In this document: positions 10,450 through 22,415 of the stretch, in pieces
Numbering within the stretch: the stretch's first letter is position 1
How the letters are laid out: each line of letters begins with the position of its first letter
Assembly: GCA_944470555.2 (NCBI GenBank)
Contig: OX104127.1
Location: 56,700,140 to 56,764,139, forward strand
Reading direction: 5' to 3'
From: Heterobilharzia americana
Taxonomy: Eukaryota; Platyhelminthes; Trematoda; Strigeidida; Schistosomatidae
DNA length: 64,000 nucleotides
The notes under the pieces: generated by a model
What the model saw: the letters and a program-made list of their open reading frames with translations, nothing else
Databases searched by the model: none
Told to the model about the DNA's origin: nothing
Made by a program: the position numbers and the translations under genes

Positions 10450-11550
10450 GTTGGCAGTTAACTGGATCTTTAGCTTTATCGATTTTGAAAAGGCCTTCGA
10501 TTGAGGCGTCAGTCGAGACAAGACTGCCATCGACTATCACCCATGATCTTCCTGACTATGGTCGATCATGCAGTAAACCGTAAGGAGCGAGAAGATGTAC
10601 ATACGCTACTTGACCGATGGGAATATCCCAGAAGAAGATTTACATTTCGCCAATGATGATTTTTTCGAATTTCTTGTCGCACAAACTCGAAGATCTACAG
10701 GTGAAAACTAACAAGTTGATAGAAGAAGCAAGGCACCGAGAATGGGACTTTAAATGAATGTAGAGAAGACGGAGGTGATGACGATACCCAACCAACAACA
10801 GCATCAGCGACAAGAACCAATCATCATTAACGACAGAGACCTAAATAAAGTAGTCTCTTTCACCTACACCTACCTGGACAGCGTCGTTTCAACTACAGGT
10901 GGCATATGTACAGATGAAGACGTCAAAGCCAACCAGGATCGGAAAAGCAAGACATGCTTTCACTAATCTGAAATCAGTGTGGAGATCTACTGCACCGCGC
11001 TCAGCATAGAGCGTGAACAACATCCGGATTTTCAACACTAATTCAGTCAAGCAAGTCAGTGCTTCTATGAGATGGTTGAGAGAGTTGGCTTATTACGTAA
11101 ATCATTTCTAACAGATAGCAGACACGCATCACCGACAGCTGCTTTCAACGCTCACTCGATACTGACATTGAAGATTAGATGAGATGGCCAGAATAATAAG
11201 AATAAGCAACAAGAAAGTCTGCCTGGCTGGCTGGCTGGCAACGAACCAATTAAGAACCTATCACTCATCACGTATACAGAAGCAGAAAATTGAGATGGAT
11301 TGGATTGTGGATAAACTGAGAAGGCCGATCGGGGACATGACGTGTCAGGCCAGTCCCTCAAATGGAACCCACATGTAAAACGATGAGTTGAACTTTCGAG
11401 GTTAGCATAGAGGAGATGATATGAGGAAGAAATGAAAGCTTGTGGGGATTTGTGGAGCTAGGTTGAAAAGACTGGAGAGAAGAGAGTGAAATAGCGACGT
11501 GCTACTGAAGTCATATGTTCCACTAGGAACCCAAGGGACAATTAGTGATG
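10450..11550 (+). mobile_element. RTE-type LINE fragment with several deletions
   Basis: Recognisable blocks in order are FIDFEKAFD (about 10475, followed by a stop), the GANIRYLTD-like region, a decayed FANDD at about 10650, the Gln-rich tract at about 10790, TYLDSVVSTTGG, and the C-terminal blocks. It ends at 'aacccaagggacaattagtg' (about 11545). It is broken in many places. Confidence 0.75.
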
Positions 11551-11755
11551 ATAAATTATCCAGTCCAATATAAACGCGGTTTAGTTGGATGCTTATTCAA
11601 CAGGATAAACTGTATCTCCACTGATGACACCAATTATGAACTGCCGTGCAAAATGGTGGACCCTTATTAGATAGTCGTATATCCCAACGGCGCCACAGAT
11701 GGCAACCATATAGATTCCACCAAAAAATCATAAAATAATTAGAAGTACTATTTAT

Positions 11756-12330
11756 CATGGACTGACATCAGTTGGGGAACTATTGAAAACCTGGGATCAC
11801 TGAACAACTGTTTCCTCCTAGTATGAAACTCCTGAGCAGTGCGCATCCACGACCTGCTTAGGGATCGAAGTCACGACCTTCAGGTTTAACGGTGAATGCG
11901 TTAACCATTCAGTCACTGTGTCGGTTTTCAGTAGTTCACAATTTGTAACTTCTTTCAATTCACGATGATATAGCGCGACTATCACCCAAGGTCTTCAGTT
12001 AGCATCCACTTCACTTCCGAGTGGTTGACGCCACAGGTCACGGCTTCTCATTTGAGCTTCTTGATATCTATCTGGAAGCAAGTCATTAATGAGCACTGTA
12101 GAGTAATGTATTTTTGAGGTTAGTGAAGAGGCTGAATGGTTAAGGTGTTCGCCGTGAAACCTGAAGGTCGTGAGTTGGATGCCTAGGTAGGTGGTTGGTG
12201 CTTACTGGTAAGGAGTCGTATAAACTAGGTCGAAACAGGTAGCTGTGAAGTGCTCCGAGATTTTCAATGGTTCCCCAAGTGATGTGAGTCGATGATGAAT
12301 ACTAGCTGTAAGTTGAAGTATGTGTTTCAC
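11756..12330. repeat. SINE-A head-to-head inverted pair (locus 1)
   Basis: Bases 11756-12105 are a minus-strand copy ('ctgacatcagttggggaact', 'gggatcgaagtcacgacctt'). Bases 12121-12330 are a plus-strand copy with tRNA-like 'ctgaatggttaaggtgttcg' and the 'gatgatgaatactagctgta' tail. The tRNA-like heads face each other across a short unique spacer. Confidence 0.7.
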
Positions 12331-12464
12331 TCACTCATTCACTCCTCTTCAATGTTTTGTTTGCATTGGTCATTTAACTTGGATTATCTAATCGAATGTC
12401 AATAACAGGGTGTGATTTATGTAACCCTGTTGAATATCTGAACATATGAACAAGAGACATTTGA

Positions 12465-13095
12465 CTTATTATTTATTTGTCCCTTGGTTTCCTAATGGAA
12501 CGCAGGGCTTCAATAGTACGTCTCCAGTGCACTCTGTTCTCTGCAAACTTTTGAACCTGGTTCCACGACAGCCCACAAGCTCTCATTTATTCCTCGCACG
12601 ATCTCCTCCATGTCATCCTCACCTCGGACACCCAACTCATCGTTTTCCATCTGGGTTCCACTCGGGGGCCTGGCCTGGTACGTGATGCCCCCGAATGGTC
12701 TTCTCAGTACATGCTAAATCCAATCCATCTCCACTTCCTTCCACTGCATATTTGTTGAGCGATAGGTTCTTGCTTCGTTGGTTCGTTGCCAGCCAGGCAG
12801 AGTTCCTTGTTACCTATTCTTTCTGGCTTGCTTAGCTTCAGTAACAAGCCAACGTAGGTGGCAGTTGTTGATGAATATTTGTAGTTTGTTGAAAATCCCT
12901 TTCGTAACGCGCCAACTCTCTGAGCCATACAGAAACAGCACTGACTTGACTGAATTGGTGTTGAAAATCCGGATTTTGTTCCTTATACACACACTAGTTT
13001 CAGGCTAATGTACCCCTGTCTTGTTGTCTTTCCAATCCTGGCTGGCTTTGATATCGTCGTCTGTACCACGGCGTATAGTTGAAACAGTGCTGCCT
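12465..13095 (-). mobile_element. RTE-type LINE 3' fragment, antisense in SCYL1 intron, with target duplication
   Basis: Starts at 'tgtcccttggtttcctaatg' (reversed 3' end) and reads on the minus strand through the C-terminal RT region: FLYGSESWRVTKGIFNKLQ, then FINNCHLRWL. It is 5'-truncated at about 13095. The 10-mer 'agacatttga' at 12455-12464 and 13096-13105 flanks it as the probable target-site duplication. Confidence 0.8.
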
Positions 13096-13145
13096 AGACA
13101 TTTGAATATCGATTTATTATCAAAAAATCTTTTTTTATGTTTTAG

Positions 13146-13672
13146 AGTTGGTTAATTCAAACAAATGTAATGTAGTTACTTTATCGAATTCAGTGTCAAA
13201 AACGTCATCAAGCATTCTAGATACTGAGAATATTAATGAAGATGATAATAATGTGAATGTAGATGGTGATGATGATGATGATGATGATAACCAATCAAAT
13301 TTGAATGTTCATTCGTTAACCAATAGAAATTCACATCAGGAACCTGTTCCTGTTATATCTTCATCTTATTTAGGTGATGATGATAACGCAAAAATGAAAC
13401 TTAATTCTGATTGGAATACTGATGCATTCTTTGATAATTTTACTCTACAAGAAAAAGAGGTGAATATCAATCAACAGTTAAATAAAGTAAATACTTCAAA
13501 GAGAAAAAAATCTTCAATAAAACAGTCAACTAAAATATCATCTAAGCCTATTTCATCGCTTACAACTTCTTCGATTCATATGTCTATAGAACAACAAAAT
13601 AATCAATCTATATCTCATGTTTTAGATAATAATAATAATAATAATGAAATAGATGATTGGGGTGAGTGGTAA
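13146..13672 (+). CDS. SCYL1: SCYL1-like pseudokinase, last exon visible (acidic, Asn/Ser-rich tail)
   Basis: The acceptor AG at 13144-13145 follows a T-rich tract. Joining to the phase-1 donor of the previous exon gives K-L-V-N-S-N-K, whereas the alternative AG at 13146-13147 would give an in-frame stop, so 13146 is the start. The exon encodes a hydrophilic tail with a run of seven Asp (GAT repeat, about 13263-13288), Ser-rich segments, an Asn run from AAT repeats (about 13627-13643), and the end DDWGEW-stop at 13670-13672. The C terminus lacks the dibasic COPI motif (RKLD in human SCYL1, recalled). A consensus donor G-GTGAGT overlaps the last codons at 13661-13667, so the true exon may end at 13661 and the stop may be intronic. 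No AATAAA was seen in the following 500 bases. Confidence 0.75.
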
Positions 13673-13793
13673 TTTAGTAGTCATCATTGTTTTACTGATT
13701 TCTACAACTTGAATTGTTTGTTTGTTTTTTCACTCTGTGGTCTACTTTCTAAATAGATTATTTGTTAATTTATATACATATATATATATGTAC

Positions 13794-14225
13794 TTCAAGT
13801 TGTTATTCATTGTAGACTGACATCAATTGGAGGAACAAAGGAAATGTGGGAGCACTGAACAGCTCTGTCGTCCGACTAGTATGGAACTCTTCAGCATTGC
13901 TCACCCACGATCCCTCACCACCACGGTTCGAACCCCTTGGCCGGTTGTGCTATATCATGAGCTAACAGAAATTGAAAATATAGACCATCGGATTCTGATT
14001 TAGTGGTTCAATAGTAACGTGCTGGTCACGGAACTTGAAGGCCGCGGGTTCAATCCCTGAGTAGGGGGGGGTGAAGGGTGCGCACTGCTGAGGAGTCCCA
14101 TACTAGTCGAACCAAACAGCTGTCCAATGCTCCCACATTTCCTTTGTTCCTCCAATTGATGTCAGTCTACAATGAATAACAACTTGAATTATTTCCAAAT
14201 CCCTGGAACAATTCCCTCAAAATAA
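13794..14225. repeat. SINE-A head-to-head inverted pair (locus 2), just 3' of SCYL1 last exon
   Basis: A minus-strand 3' part runs from 'caagttgttattcattgtag' to about 13940. A plus-strand copy follows from 'gtgctatatcatgagctaac' (13944) with box B 'gggttcaatccctg' (about 14048) and the tail to 'attccctcaaaat'. The minus copy is truncated inside its tRNA-like region. Confidence 0.75.
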
Positions 14226-14415
14226 TCTCTCAAGTAAAGTGAGACAATGAAAAATAGTCTATGCTGATTGGATAATACAAGTTGATGGATTCATACTTTT
14301 TATCCACATGTTTCATCCCATTTCACCATTTATATTGTTACTACATATTACTTTGTTATACAGTTGGCTTCATAGATTATGAAACTTTAATCAAGTGCCT
14401 TCCTATGCATACTAC
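14226..14415. other. AT-rich spacer, nothing recognised
   Basis: The Phe/Tyr/Cys-rich open stretch here leads straight into the ATT microsatellite and shows no domain. Confidence 0.5.

Positions 14416-14501
<86 letters not shown>
14416..14501. repeat. (ATT)n microsatellite, about 28 units
   Basis: An uninterrupted trinucleotide run. It reads as poly-Ile in one frame, which is not a gene. Bases 14502-14700 contain nothing recognised. Confidence 0.97.
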
Positions 14502-14502
<1 letters not shown>

Positions 14503-14714
14503 TGGTTAACTTATTCATCACCTGTGGATAAAATGTCATTTTTCTTACTTATTCCTTTGTCTTGATTTATTTTTGTGAGTAATAGTTGTATCTTTTATGA
14601 ATTTTTTTTTGAAAAAGAATGAAAGAAAAGTTATGTGAGAATGCCTTGACAACTAAATCTGTTGTATGTAGATCAGTTTTTGTGTTTATATAATGTCTAG
14701 TATTCATAGAGAGT

Positions 14715-15530
14715 GCGAAGGCCACTCTTGAAGATCTGCAGGCAAAAACTAACAAGTTGATAGAAGAGGCAGCGAAGACGGGACTTCAGGTGAATATAGA
14801 GAAGACAGAAGTGATGAAGATACCGCACCACCACCATCAACAACAACAACAAACTCCAATCACCGTCAACGGGAGAAACTTGAAGGAAGTAACCTCCTTC
14901 ACTTATCTAGGAAGCACTGTTTCAACTACAGGCGGGACGGACGAGGACGTCAAAGTCAGAATGGGAAAAGCAAGACAGGCGTTCATTAGCCTGAAACCAG
15001 TGTGGAGATCTTCTGCACTCCACTCAGCATGCGGAACAAGATACGGATATTCAACACCAATTCAGTCAAGTCAGTGCTTCTGTGTGGTGGATGAGAGACT
15101 TGGCGCGTCACGAAAGGGATTTCCAATAAACTACAGACATTCATCAACAACTGCTTACGCTGGCTCGCTACTGAAGATCAGATGGCCGGGATAACAAGAA
15201 TAAGCAACAAGGAGCTCTGGGAACGAACCAACCAAGAACCTATCACGCAACAAATATGCATTGGAAGGAAGTGAAGATGGATTGGGCATGCACCGAGAAG
15301 GCCGACTGAGGACATCACGCGTCAGGCCCTCGAGTGGAATCCCTAGGGGAAGCGACGAGTTGGACGTCTTAGGTGAGGGTGACATGGAGGAGGTCGTGCG
15401 AGGAGGAAATGAGAGGTTGTGGGCTGTCGTGGAACCAGGTTCAAAAGATCTCAGAGAACAGAGTGTACTGGAGGCGTGCAACTGAAGCCCTATGTTCCAC
15501 TAGGAACCCAAGGGACTAATAATAATAATA
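14715..15530 (+). mobile_element. RTE-type LINE, 5'-truncated 3' copy with target duplication
   Basis: Begins just after the FADD motif (EDLQAKTNKL region) and runs to the 3' end 'ggaacccaagggactaataa' followed by AAT repeats. The flanks 'attcatagagagt' (14702-14714) and 'attcatagaaagt' (15531-15543) differ by one base and fit a target duplication. Bases 14727-15185 are almost identical to about 3458-3916 of the copy at 2.3-4.3 kb, including the same deletion in the SQSSQCFCVVDERL region. The two diverge more near the 3' end. Confidence 0.88.
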
Positions 15531-15594
15531 ATTCATAGAAAGTATTTAGGGAGAAGAGGTGAATCAGTTGATATGGTTACGAATCTTCATGGAT

Positions 15595-15870
15595 TGTGAT
15601 GGTTGTGTTGACCACTATCTGCCTTGTAGCATAATGTTAGACAAAGTAGGTTCAGCCTGGAAAAAAAAAGGGTCGGGGTGACCAGACTAAAACATGATAT
15701 CAGTCTATAAAGTCGTTGACTGTTGGTTCGAATCATGTAGGGTAATGCAGACTAGGTGGTTGGATTCCAGGGGGGATAATAATAGAAACCAGTGGTTGTA
15801 GACTGACTCTAGATGATCATATGGCTGAGAACCGATGTCGATGGTGCAAATGTATACATACATTATCCTC
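15595..15870 (+). mobile_element. LINE family 2, 3' terminal fragment
   Basis: Contains the 'ggtcggggtgaccagactaa', 'gtcgttgactgttggttcga' and 'aaccagtggttgtagactga' blocks, also present at about 6500-6640 and reversed at 32.4 and 59.3 kb. Sequence to 16080 is pyrimidine-rich and may be its 3' UTR. Confidence 0.65.
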
Positions 15871-16099
15871 ATATTAACCGCTTTACTCAATCTCATCATC
15901 TTTTTATTCTTGTTTCCTATCTTTTACCACTTTCTACTTATTTTTCTCTCATGGTTGTATTGTGTCCTCTGAGTTGGATTGTTTATTTGCCGAGCTTTCA
16001 TCATCTTTATTCTGGACGACATCTTCAGTACTAAATTCACTATGAAGTAATGACCTGTAAATATCTCTCCGTGAGTGATTTAGTACCTTTCTATGATGA

Positions 16100-17330
16100 A
16101 CTGCTTTCTGATTAGTTGTTTCCTTTGGTTATTGTGTCATTCATTGACTGTATAGACTTTTCTGTTGGTTGTCCCTCCGTTTGACCTCTGACCTTTCTGT
16201 CGTTTATCATCTTTCTCACTGGTTGATAGATTGGGTCTATGTCTATACATCTATGGATTACTGACTGACCTGAATGCCAAGCTTCTAGGAATTCTCTGAT
16301 ATTCTTTGTGTTTCCTCTGTCCATTCAAGATGTCTACACTGTCGAAATTGAATTCATGTCCATAGTTGTTATCCACGTGGATTGAAATGAGCGATGAAAT
16401 GTTATGTGTGTGACGTTTAATAGCCAATTGGTGTTCATGTAAATGACGAAGGCGAAGATGGGCGACCACTTTATCCAATGTAGTCTTGACTACAGTTATT
16501 GCAGCTGATATTCGGTTTATCTTCTTTGCTTGTTGCGTCCCCTTTGGTCTGGATAATAGTGTTTGGAGGGAATTTGTTGGTTTATTGAATGGCCACATCA
16601 ATTCCAAGTGGTTTGCGTCAGTAATCTTGTCGTGATCTCCGATATATTCTTTATGTATGGTAGGATGACGTGTTTATTGATTTCTGTGGATGACTTCGTA
16701 GTTGATGATGTACCGGGATAGGCATCTTCTGTTAAGGTTTCGTGGGTGAGCCGTTCTTCTTTAGGGTGGACATCAAGTAATTTTCTTCGTCTCCCCGTGA
16801 ATTTGTTGTACTGCAGTGTGTTCTCTCTCTTTTAAATGTAGTCTGTATGCAACTAATCTTATGCTTATTTGGGTTGTTGCTACTGTAGTTGAGGATTTGG
16901 TCAGTGTATGTTGGCTTCCTGTACACTTGGATTTCTAGCTTTCCCACATTGGTTCTACTGACTAAGACATCCAGGAATAGTAGTTGGTTGTTTGACTCCT
17001 CCATCTCGAATACGATGTGGTTGAAAACAATGTTGGTCAATCTGTGAGTGTTTTCTTATATCATCTTTCTTAATGATGACAAAAGTATCATCTACATAGC
17101 GAATTCAAATTTCCCTCTTCATCTGATATGAGTTGTGTCAGCTATCCAGTGCCACTAGATTTTTTGTTCAACTTCAAGTTCCATGCCAATCTTCAGATCT
17201 ATGAATTTTTTAACACATACCTGATGAATTTGTCCGCTTGTTGAGTAGGAAATACCCAAGTAACTTAGCTGTATGAAAACGAACCCTTCTATTAATTCTT
17301 TCCTACTAGTAGTTAGTTCTCTGATTAATT
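16100..17330 (-). mobile_element. Penelope-like element, RT palm/thumb to GIY-YIG C-terminal part
   Basis: Read on the minus strand from about 17110: RYVDDTFVIIKKDDIRK (RT catalytic YVDD), then a block with QLLFLDVLVSRTNVGKLEI and VYRKPTYTDQILNYSSNNPN, and later HVILPYIKNISE (about 16660). The end is HEHQLAIKRHTHNISSLISI (about 16440), DSVDILNGQRKHKEYQRIPR and SVIHRCIDIDPIYQP. The last blocks are typical of the sequence after the GIY-YIG nuclease core in Penelope elements; the GIY-YIG signature itself is not readable. Frameshifts separate the segments. Sequence to about 17640 may be further upstream ORF but I could not place it. Confidence 0.85.
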
Positions 17331-17639
17331 TCAGTCTATCATGAATACTATTTAATGCTCAGCTGGGACATGATTTGAGTTAGATGTATCCTGGAAGTTC
17401 TAATGAGAAGTTGTGACCTGCAGGATTAACTAAACACGGTTTGAAGACAATTACTCCCTGATAGCAGTAAATGATGGACGCGCTATTGACAAAAATAGGA
17501 AAATGTGAATTGTGATTGAATGATAATGTGAAATGGTTCTTGATTTCATCTTTGGTAGAATCGTGAGGGCATACTGTTAAGGAGTCTAATGTTAGAATTA
17601 AGAAACTGTTCAATGCTTCTTCAAATAACATCAGTTCAT

Positions 17640-17905
17640 CAACTTGAAGTTCGTATCATTCTGATAATTTCCATTGAAATGGCTTTCCTTTGAATAACAC
17701 TAGAAAGAGTAGTAGTTATCTGGTTTCTTCTCCTCTGATTGGTCTGTTTATGGAGGTTTACTGTACTCGACCCTCAGCTATCAGCGTAACAGCTTGCTCC
17801 CTAGAATAAAGTTTAACTCCATGTTACTTTTTTATTTAACAGAGGAAGTACATTCAAGCAAATAAAATACGATGAAACCGATTGATCTATGGTATTTAAG
17901 TATAT
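17640..17905. other. Spacer, nothing recognised
   Basis: AT-rich, with short minus-strand open stretches only. Confidence 0.4.
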
Positions 17906-19065
17906 GTAATGTTCCTGAGTACCATAAAACTTCTGAAATTCGGGAAAGCAGCAGGACCAGAAAAAATTCCTATAAAAGCGTTGAAAAATGAATTCAGAAA
18001 CAACAGTGGACATCCTCACACCACTACTGCAGAAGGTTTAGAAAGAAGAAAAGGTACCCGCCGACTGGAAGAAGGGCTACCTTGTCAAACTCCCAAAGAA
18101 GGGTGATCCGAGTTAAGTCTTTCCAAGAACTGGTGAGGAATTATGCTGTTGTCCACCTGAAGCAAAATATTATGCTGCATCATCCTGGAGGGACTAAAAG
18201 ATGTGCTGGATTCAAAATTACGACCGGAACACGCTGACTGGATTCAGGGAGAACAAGTCATGTGTGGATCAAATTGCAACGCTACGTATCATAAAAGAAG
18301 AGAGTATAGAATGGCAGTCAACTCTCTACCTTACCTCAACTTCATCGACTTTGGAAAGGCCTTTGACAGCGTCGACGGAGAAGTAATTTGGGACCTGCTG
18401 CTTCAACACTATACAGTGAGTGACACAAATCTTTATCAACCTCATTCAACAACTATATGAAGACGCCACATTTCAAGTGATTCACAATGCGAAGCTCAGT
18501 AATGCCTTTGAAGTGAAGAGAGGAAGGAGTAAGACAAGGCTGTCATCGACTATCACCCATGATCTTCCTGACTATGGTTGACTAGACTCGATCATGCAGC
18601 AAACCATGAGGAGCCAGAAGATGCACATACGCTGCTTGGCCGATAGAAAGACCTCAGAAGAAGATTTGGATTTCGCCAACGATGATGATTTGTATCTATT
18701 GTCTTGTCGCACAAACTTGAAGATCTACAGGTGAAAACTAACAAGTTGACAGAAGAGGCAAGGCAGCCAAGGAAGATGGGACTTCGAGTGAAGATAGAGA
18801 AGACAGAGGTGATGAAGATAACCAACTGACAACAGCATGAACAACAAGCAATCATCATTAACGAGAGAAACCTAAACGAAGTTGTCTCTTTCACCTACCT
18901 ACCTAGAGACGGCATAGGTACAAATGAGGATGGGAAAGACAGCAAGACAGGCCTTCTTTCACTAATCTGAAATCAGTGTGGAGATCTACTGTGCTGCAAT
19001 CAGCATAAAGCGTGAACAACAACCGGATTTTCAACACCAATTCAGTCAAGTCAGTGATTCTATAT
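17906..19065 (+). mobile_element. RTE-type LINE internal fragment
   Basis: Starts at the RT fingers block (IKLLKFGKAAGPEKIP) and passes FIDFGKAFDSVD (about 18345), decayed FANDDDLYL (about 18675) and the Gln tract (about 18830). It stops inside the thumb region at about 19060 without a 3' end. Many frameshifts. Confidence 0.8.
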
Positions 19066-21180
19066 GCAGTCACAAACCTTTTTTTCTGTTCATCTGATGT
19101 AAATGTGAATTGGAACAAACTAGATAATTTAGTTCACCAAAACGTTTGTAACGATTGTGAGATTATATACACATGTCAAAGTAGTCGATAATCGTCAATT
19201 AGTCTATCCGAGCACAAAAATCGAATTAGGTCAAAACTGGTAGATTCCAGTAAGGTAAGGAATTTTAGAAAAAAACGCTCAACAATAGCCATGCACACGT
19301 TTACACACAATAGGATGGATGGCATAGGATGAAATTCCTTTAAACTAATATAGCTGAGTGTAGGAAGAGATGGATAACTGAATTTTTTTCCTTATTGAAT
19401 CACCACCAGCAACACGAGCAACTCACTACCTCTTCCGAATATATGAAAAATCTTACTACCTATCTATATCATAAATTAGGTGAGAACTATGTGAAGGATG
19501 TCTCAAAGTTGTGTAGTTATCTTGATATGATTATCGTCAATAAATAATGTCCAAAACGTCGTTATCCAGTACACAGTTCTGTTCCTTCATTGTATGATAC
19601 ATCTAATAACTTAACTAAAATGCTTGCAACCCATTGAGAAAGTTTTTGGTGTCTTCATCATCATGAAAGGAAATGAGTGTACAAAATAAACATTGTAGTG
19701 GTTATATTTGTAGTTCACAATGTGGGACGTTCAGGATAAGTTTTATCCTTTGAGCTGTGATGGTTTTATTTGACAATTGTCTCATTGTTCTCCTAGACAT
19801 CATCAAAACATCACTTCCTTTTGAAACGTCTGATGAAAGATCATCATCATCCAAATCAACATAGGACCAGGCATTACTACGTAACGGTCCGAGTTACTAC
19901 ACCTCATATCAGTACATCAAGTAGAACGGTAATGAAGTGGAAGATGACGTGGTGGTCGGGCTTGCATATCACAATGATCCAACGAGCTATGCTGGTGGAA
20001 CACTTGTTCCATCGAGGTCCTACCTTACCAGAAAGGTCTGTTGGATAGTGGTAAGACGAAAAGCAGTAACCGTTGTGATGTAAATTGCTACACTATGATA
20101 GAGGTTTGAGGGTGAAGTCGTACTGCTGTTAGCTGGATCGGATGTGACAGCAGTAAGGTGTTTCTCTTGGATGACCAGCAGTGCCATCATAATGTTGCCT
20201 TCTTAGTGGAAGGGGGGGGTTAGAAAAGGTCGGCCCCAAAATAACACACTTCACCATGCCCCACGGCCTTCTGGGCCGACGGTGTTGGTTTATTTCTCGT
20301 TTCTTCCCGACCATCCTGCCCCAAAAGTTCAGAATAATCATATCGGGTTTATTTAATATGTTTATACACTTCTTTAAGGTGCTCATTTAAGATGTATTAT
20401 TAAGGAGAAAAGGGGACAAAAGTGTTTCTTAAAGGAGAATCCATGTTAATATTGTTGATTTCATTGAACTATCAAATCATCACACTTGAAAATATCAAAC
20501 AAAGAGGAAGTAAATAGAAAAGGATGGTAGTAGAGTAGAGAAAAAGAGGAGAGAAAAGAATTTGGTGATAATTAGTAAACATTCTGAGCGACTGTGATTG
20601 ATTTTGAGTTATCAGAAGGTTTCTTCAATAATTAATTCTTATCATCGTGAAGATTTCAATCAATCAGCCGGTACTTCCCTCAAACCTGTGGTCAAAGTCT
20701 TCATATACTGATGCCATAATTTCATGTGGTCATTATTAGATATTGTCCAATGTAACCCTATTTCAGAAAAGTACTGAGGAGTCGGAAAACACAGTGAAAC
20801 ATCTGTTCAGAGCTTTTACGCTTCCAATGGTTCTCTAACTGAATATTACACTGAGAATTTCTCTCAAATATTCGATTAAATAGCCTTATAAAGGGGAGTA
20901 TTCAGCACAAATCAACATCAGCTAGCGTGGTATTGAAATCAAAGGAGTAGTGAATAGATGTTTCGGTCCTCACTAAAGACATCTACGACTCAAGATACTG
21001 AGAACTAGTTAACTATCATCACACCCAGTGACAAGCATATTAACCTTCCTATACAAGGTTACTTCATGTTTCAAAGTTCCATTACTCCACTGCGATTAGG
21101 TGGTTTCATAAAGACTGGTACTCTCTCTCAAAAAGATCAAGTTGGAACCATATCGCGATTTTATTTAACTATTCGCAGTC
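19066..21180. other. 2.1-kb interval with weak repeat traces only
   Basis: Bases 19840-19945 match the LINE family 2 3' UTR-like block at 32.17 and 59.05 kb ('aggccattactgcgtaacgg' type). Bases 20050-20390 include a locally GC-richer stretch with a G run at 20213-20219 and 'cccacggccttctgggccga'. The minus-strand open stretch over it (about 85 codons, Pro/Arg/Lys-rich) has no domain I recognise. The rest shows nothing. Confidence 0.4.
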
Positions 21181-22415
21181 AACCCCCACTTTAACTTCAT
21201 CGACTTTGAAAAGGCCTTCGACAGCGTCGACCGACAAGTAATTTGGCAACTACGGAATACCACAAACCTTTATCAATCTATTTCAACAACTATATGAAGA
21301 CGCCGCATGCCAAGCAATGCACATTGGGAAGCTCAGCTCAGTGATGCCTTTGAAGTGAAGAGAGGAAGGAGCAAGACAAGGCTGCCATCGACTATCACCC
21401 ATGATAATGATATTCCTGATTGTGTTGTGGTGGACTGGACCATGCAAGAAACAGTGAGGAGCTGTGAGAAGAGGGGGATATGGTAGACCGATGAAAGGAG
21501 CCTAGATGACTTGGATTTCGACGATAATGTTGTATGTGTGATGTCACACAAAGGTGAAGATCTACAGGTGAGAAGTAACAAGTTGACAGAAGAGGCAAGG
21601 CAGCCAAGGAATACGGGACTTCAAGTGAATGTAGAGAAGATGGAGGTGATGAAGATACCGAACCAACAACAACAGCGGCAGCAGCAGCAGTAACAACAAC
21701 AAGCTCCAATCACTGTCAACGGGAGAAACTTAAGGGAAGTAACCTCTTCCACCTACCTAGGCAGCATCGTCTGAACTACACCTGGTGGCATGGACGAGGA
21801 CGTGAAAGCCAGTGAGGATTGGAGAGACAGCAAGACAGAGTTTCATTAGCCTGAAACTAGTGTGGAGATGTTCTGCACTCTGCATAAAGCGTGAACGACA
21901 TCCGGATTATCAACACCAATCGAGTCAAGTCAGTGCTTGTATGTGATGGTTGAGAGACTTGTCGTGTTGCGAAAGGGGTTTCCAACAAACTATAGATATT
22001 GATCAACAACTGCCTACGTTGGCTCGTTACTGGAGCTCAGATGGCCGGAAAGAACGATAAGAATAAGCAAGAATGGACTCTGTCTGGGAACGAACCAACG
22101 AAGAAGGAACCTATTGCTGAACAAATATGCAGCGGAAGGAAACGGGGATCGATTGAGCGTTCACTGAGAAGGCTGACTAGGGACAGCACGCTCCGGACCA
22201 AACCGTCGAGTGGACCGCAGATGGTAAGAGACGAGTTGGGCGTCGGAGGTGAGGGTGATATGGAGGAGATTGTGTGGGGAAGAAATGAGAGGTTGTGGAC
22301 TGTTGTGGAACCAGGTTCAAAAGTTTGCAGAGAAGAGAGTGTAATGGAGACGTGCTACTGAAGCCGTATGTTCCATTAGGAACCCAAGGCACACATAATA
22401 ATAATAATAACACCG
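21181..22415 (+). mobile_element. RTE-type LINE, 5'-truncated copy (sister of the 26.9-kb copy)
   Basis: Starts at FIDFEKAFDSVDRQ and includes DDNVVCVMSHKGEDLQ as a decayed FADD. A CAA/CAG-encoded Gln run ends in a stop. It runs to the 3' end 'gaacccaaggcacacataat' with AAT repeats. It shares almost every lesion with the copy at 26.9-28.06 kb, including 'catcgtctgaactacacctg' with its stop codon. Confidence 0.85.

Larger units (their letters stand above)
10096..13145 (+). other. SCYL1 intron between exons 'c' and 'd' (3.05 kb)
   Basis: This is a GT-AG phase-1 intron. It contains a SINE-A 3' half, one sense and one antisense RTE-type LINE fragment, and a head-to-head SINE-A pair. Nothing was recognised at 10251-10450 or 11546-11755. 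Confidence 0.85.

Noticed and set aside
14282..14509. 75-codon open stretch ending in a long Ile run
   Set aside because: It is simply translation of the ATT microsatellite and its flank; no domain and no support as an exon.
20129..20386. 85-codon minus-strand open stretch in locally GC-rich DNA
   Set aside because: No recognised domain; the composition shift suggests an unnamed repeat rather than a gene, and I could not confirm either.
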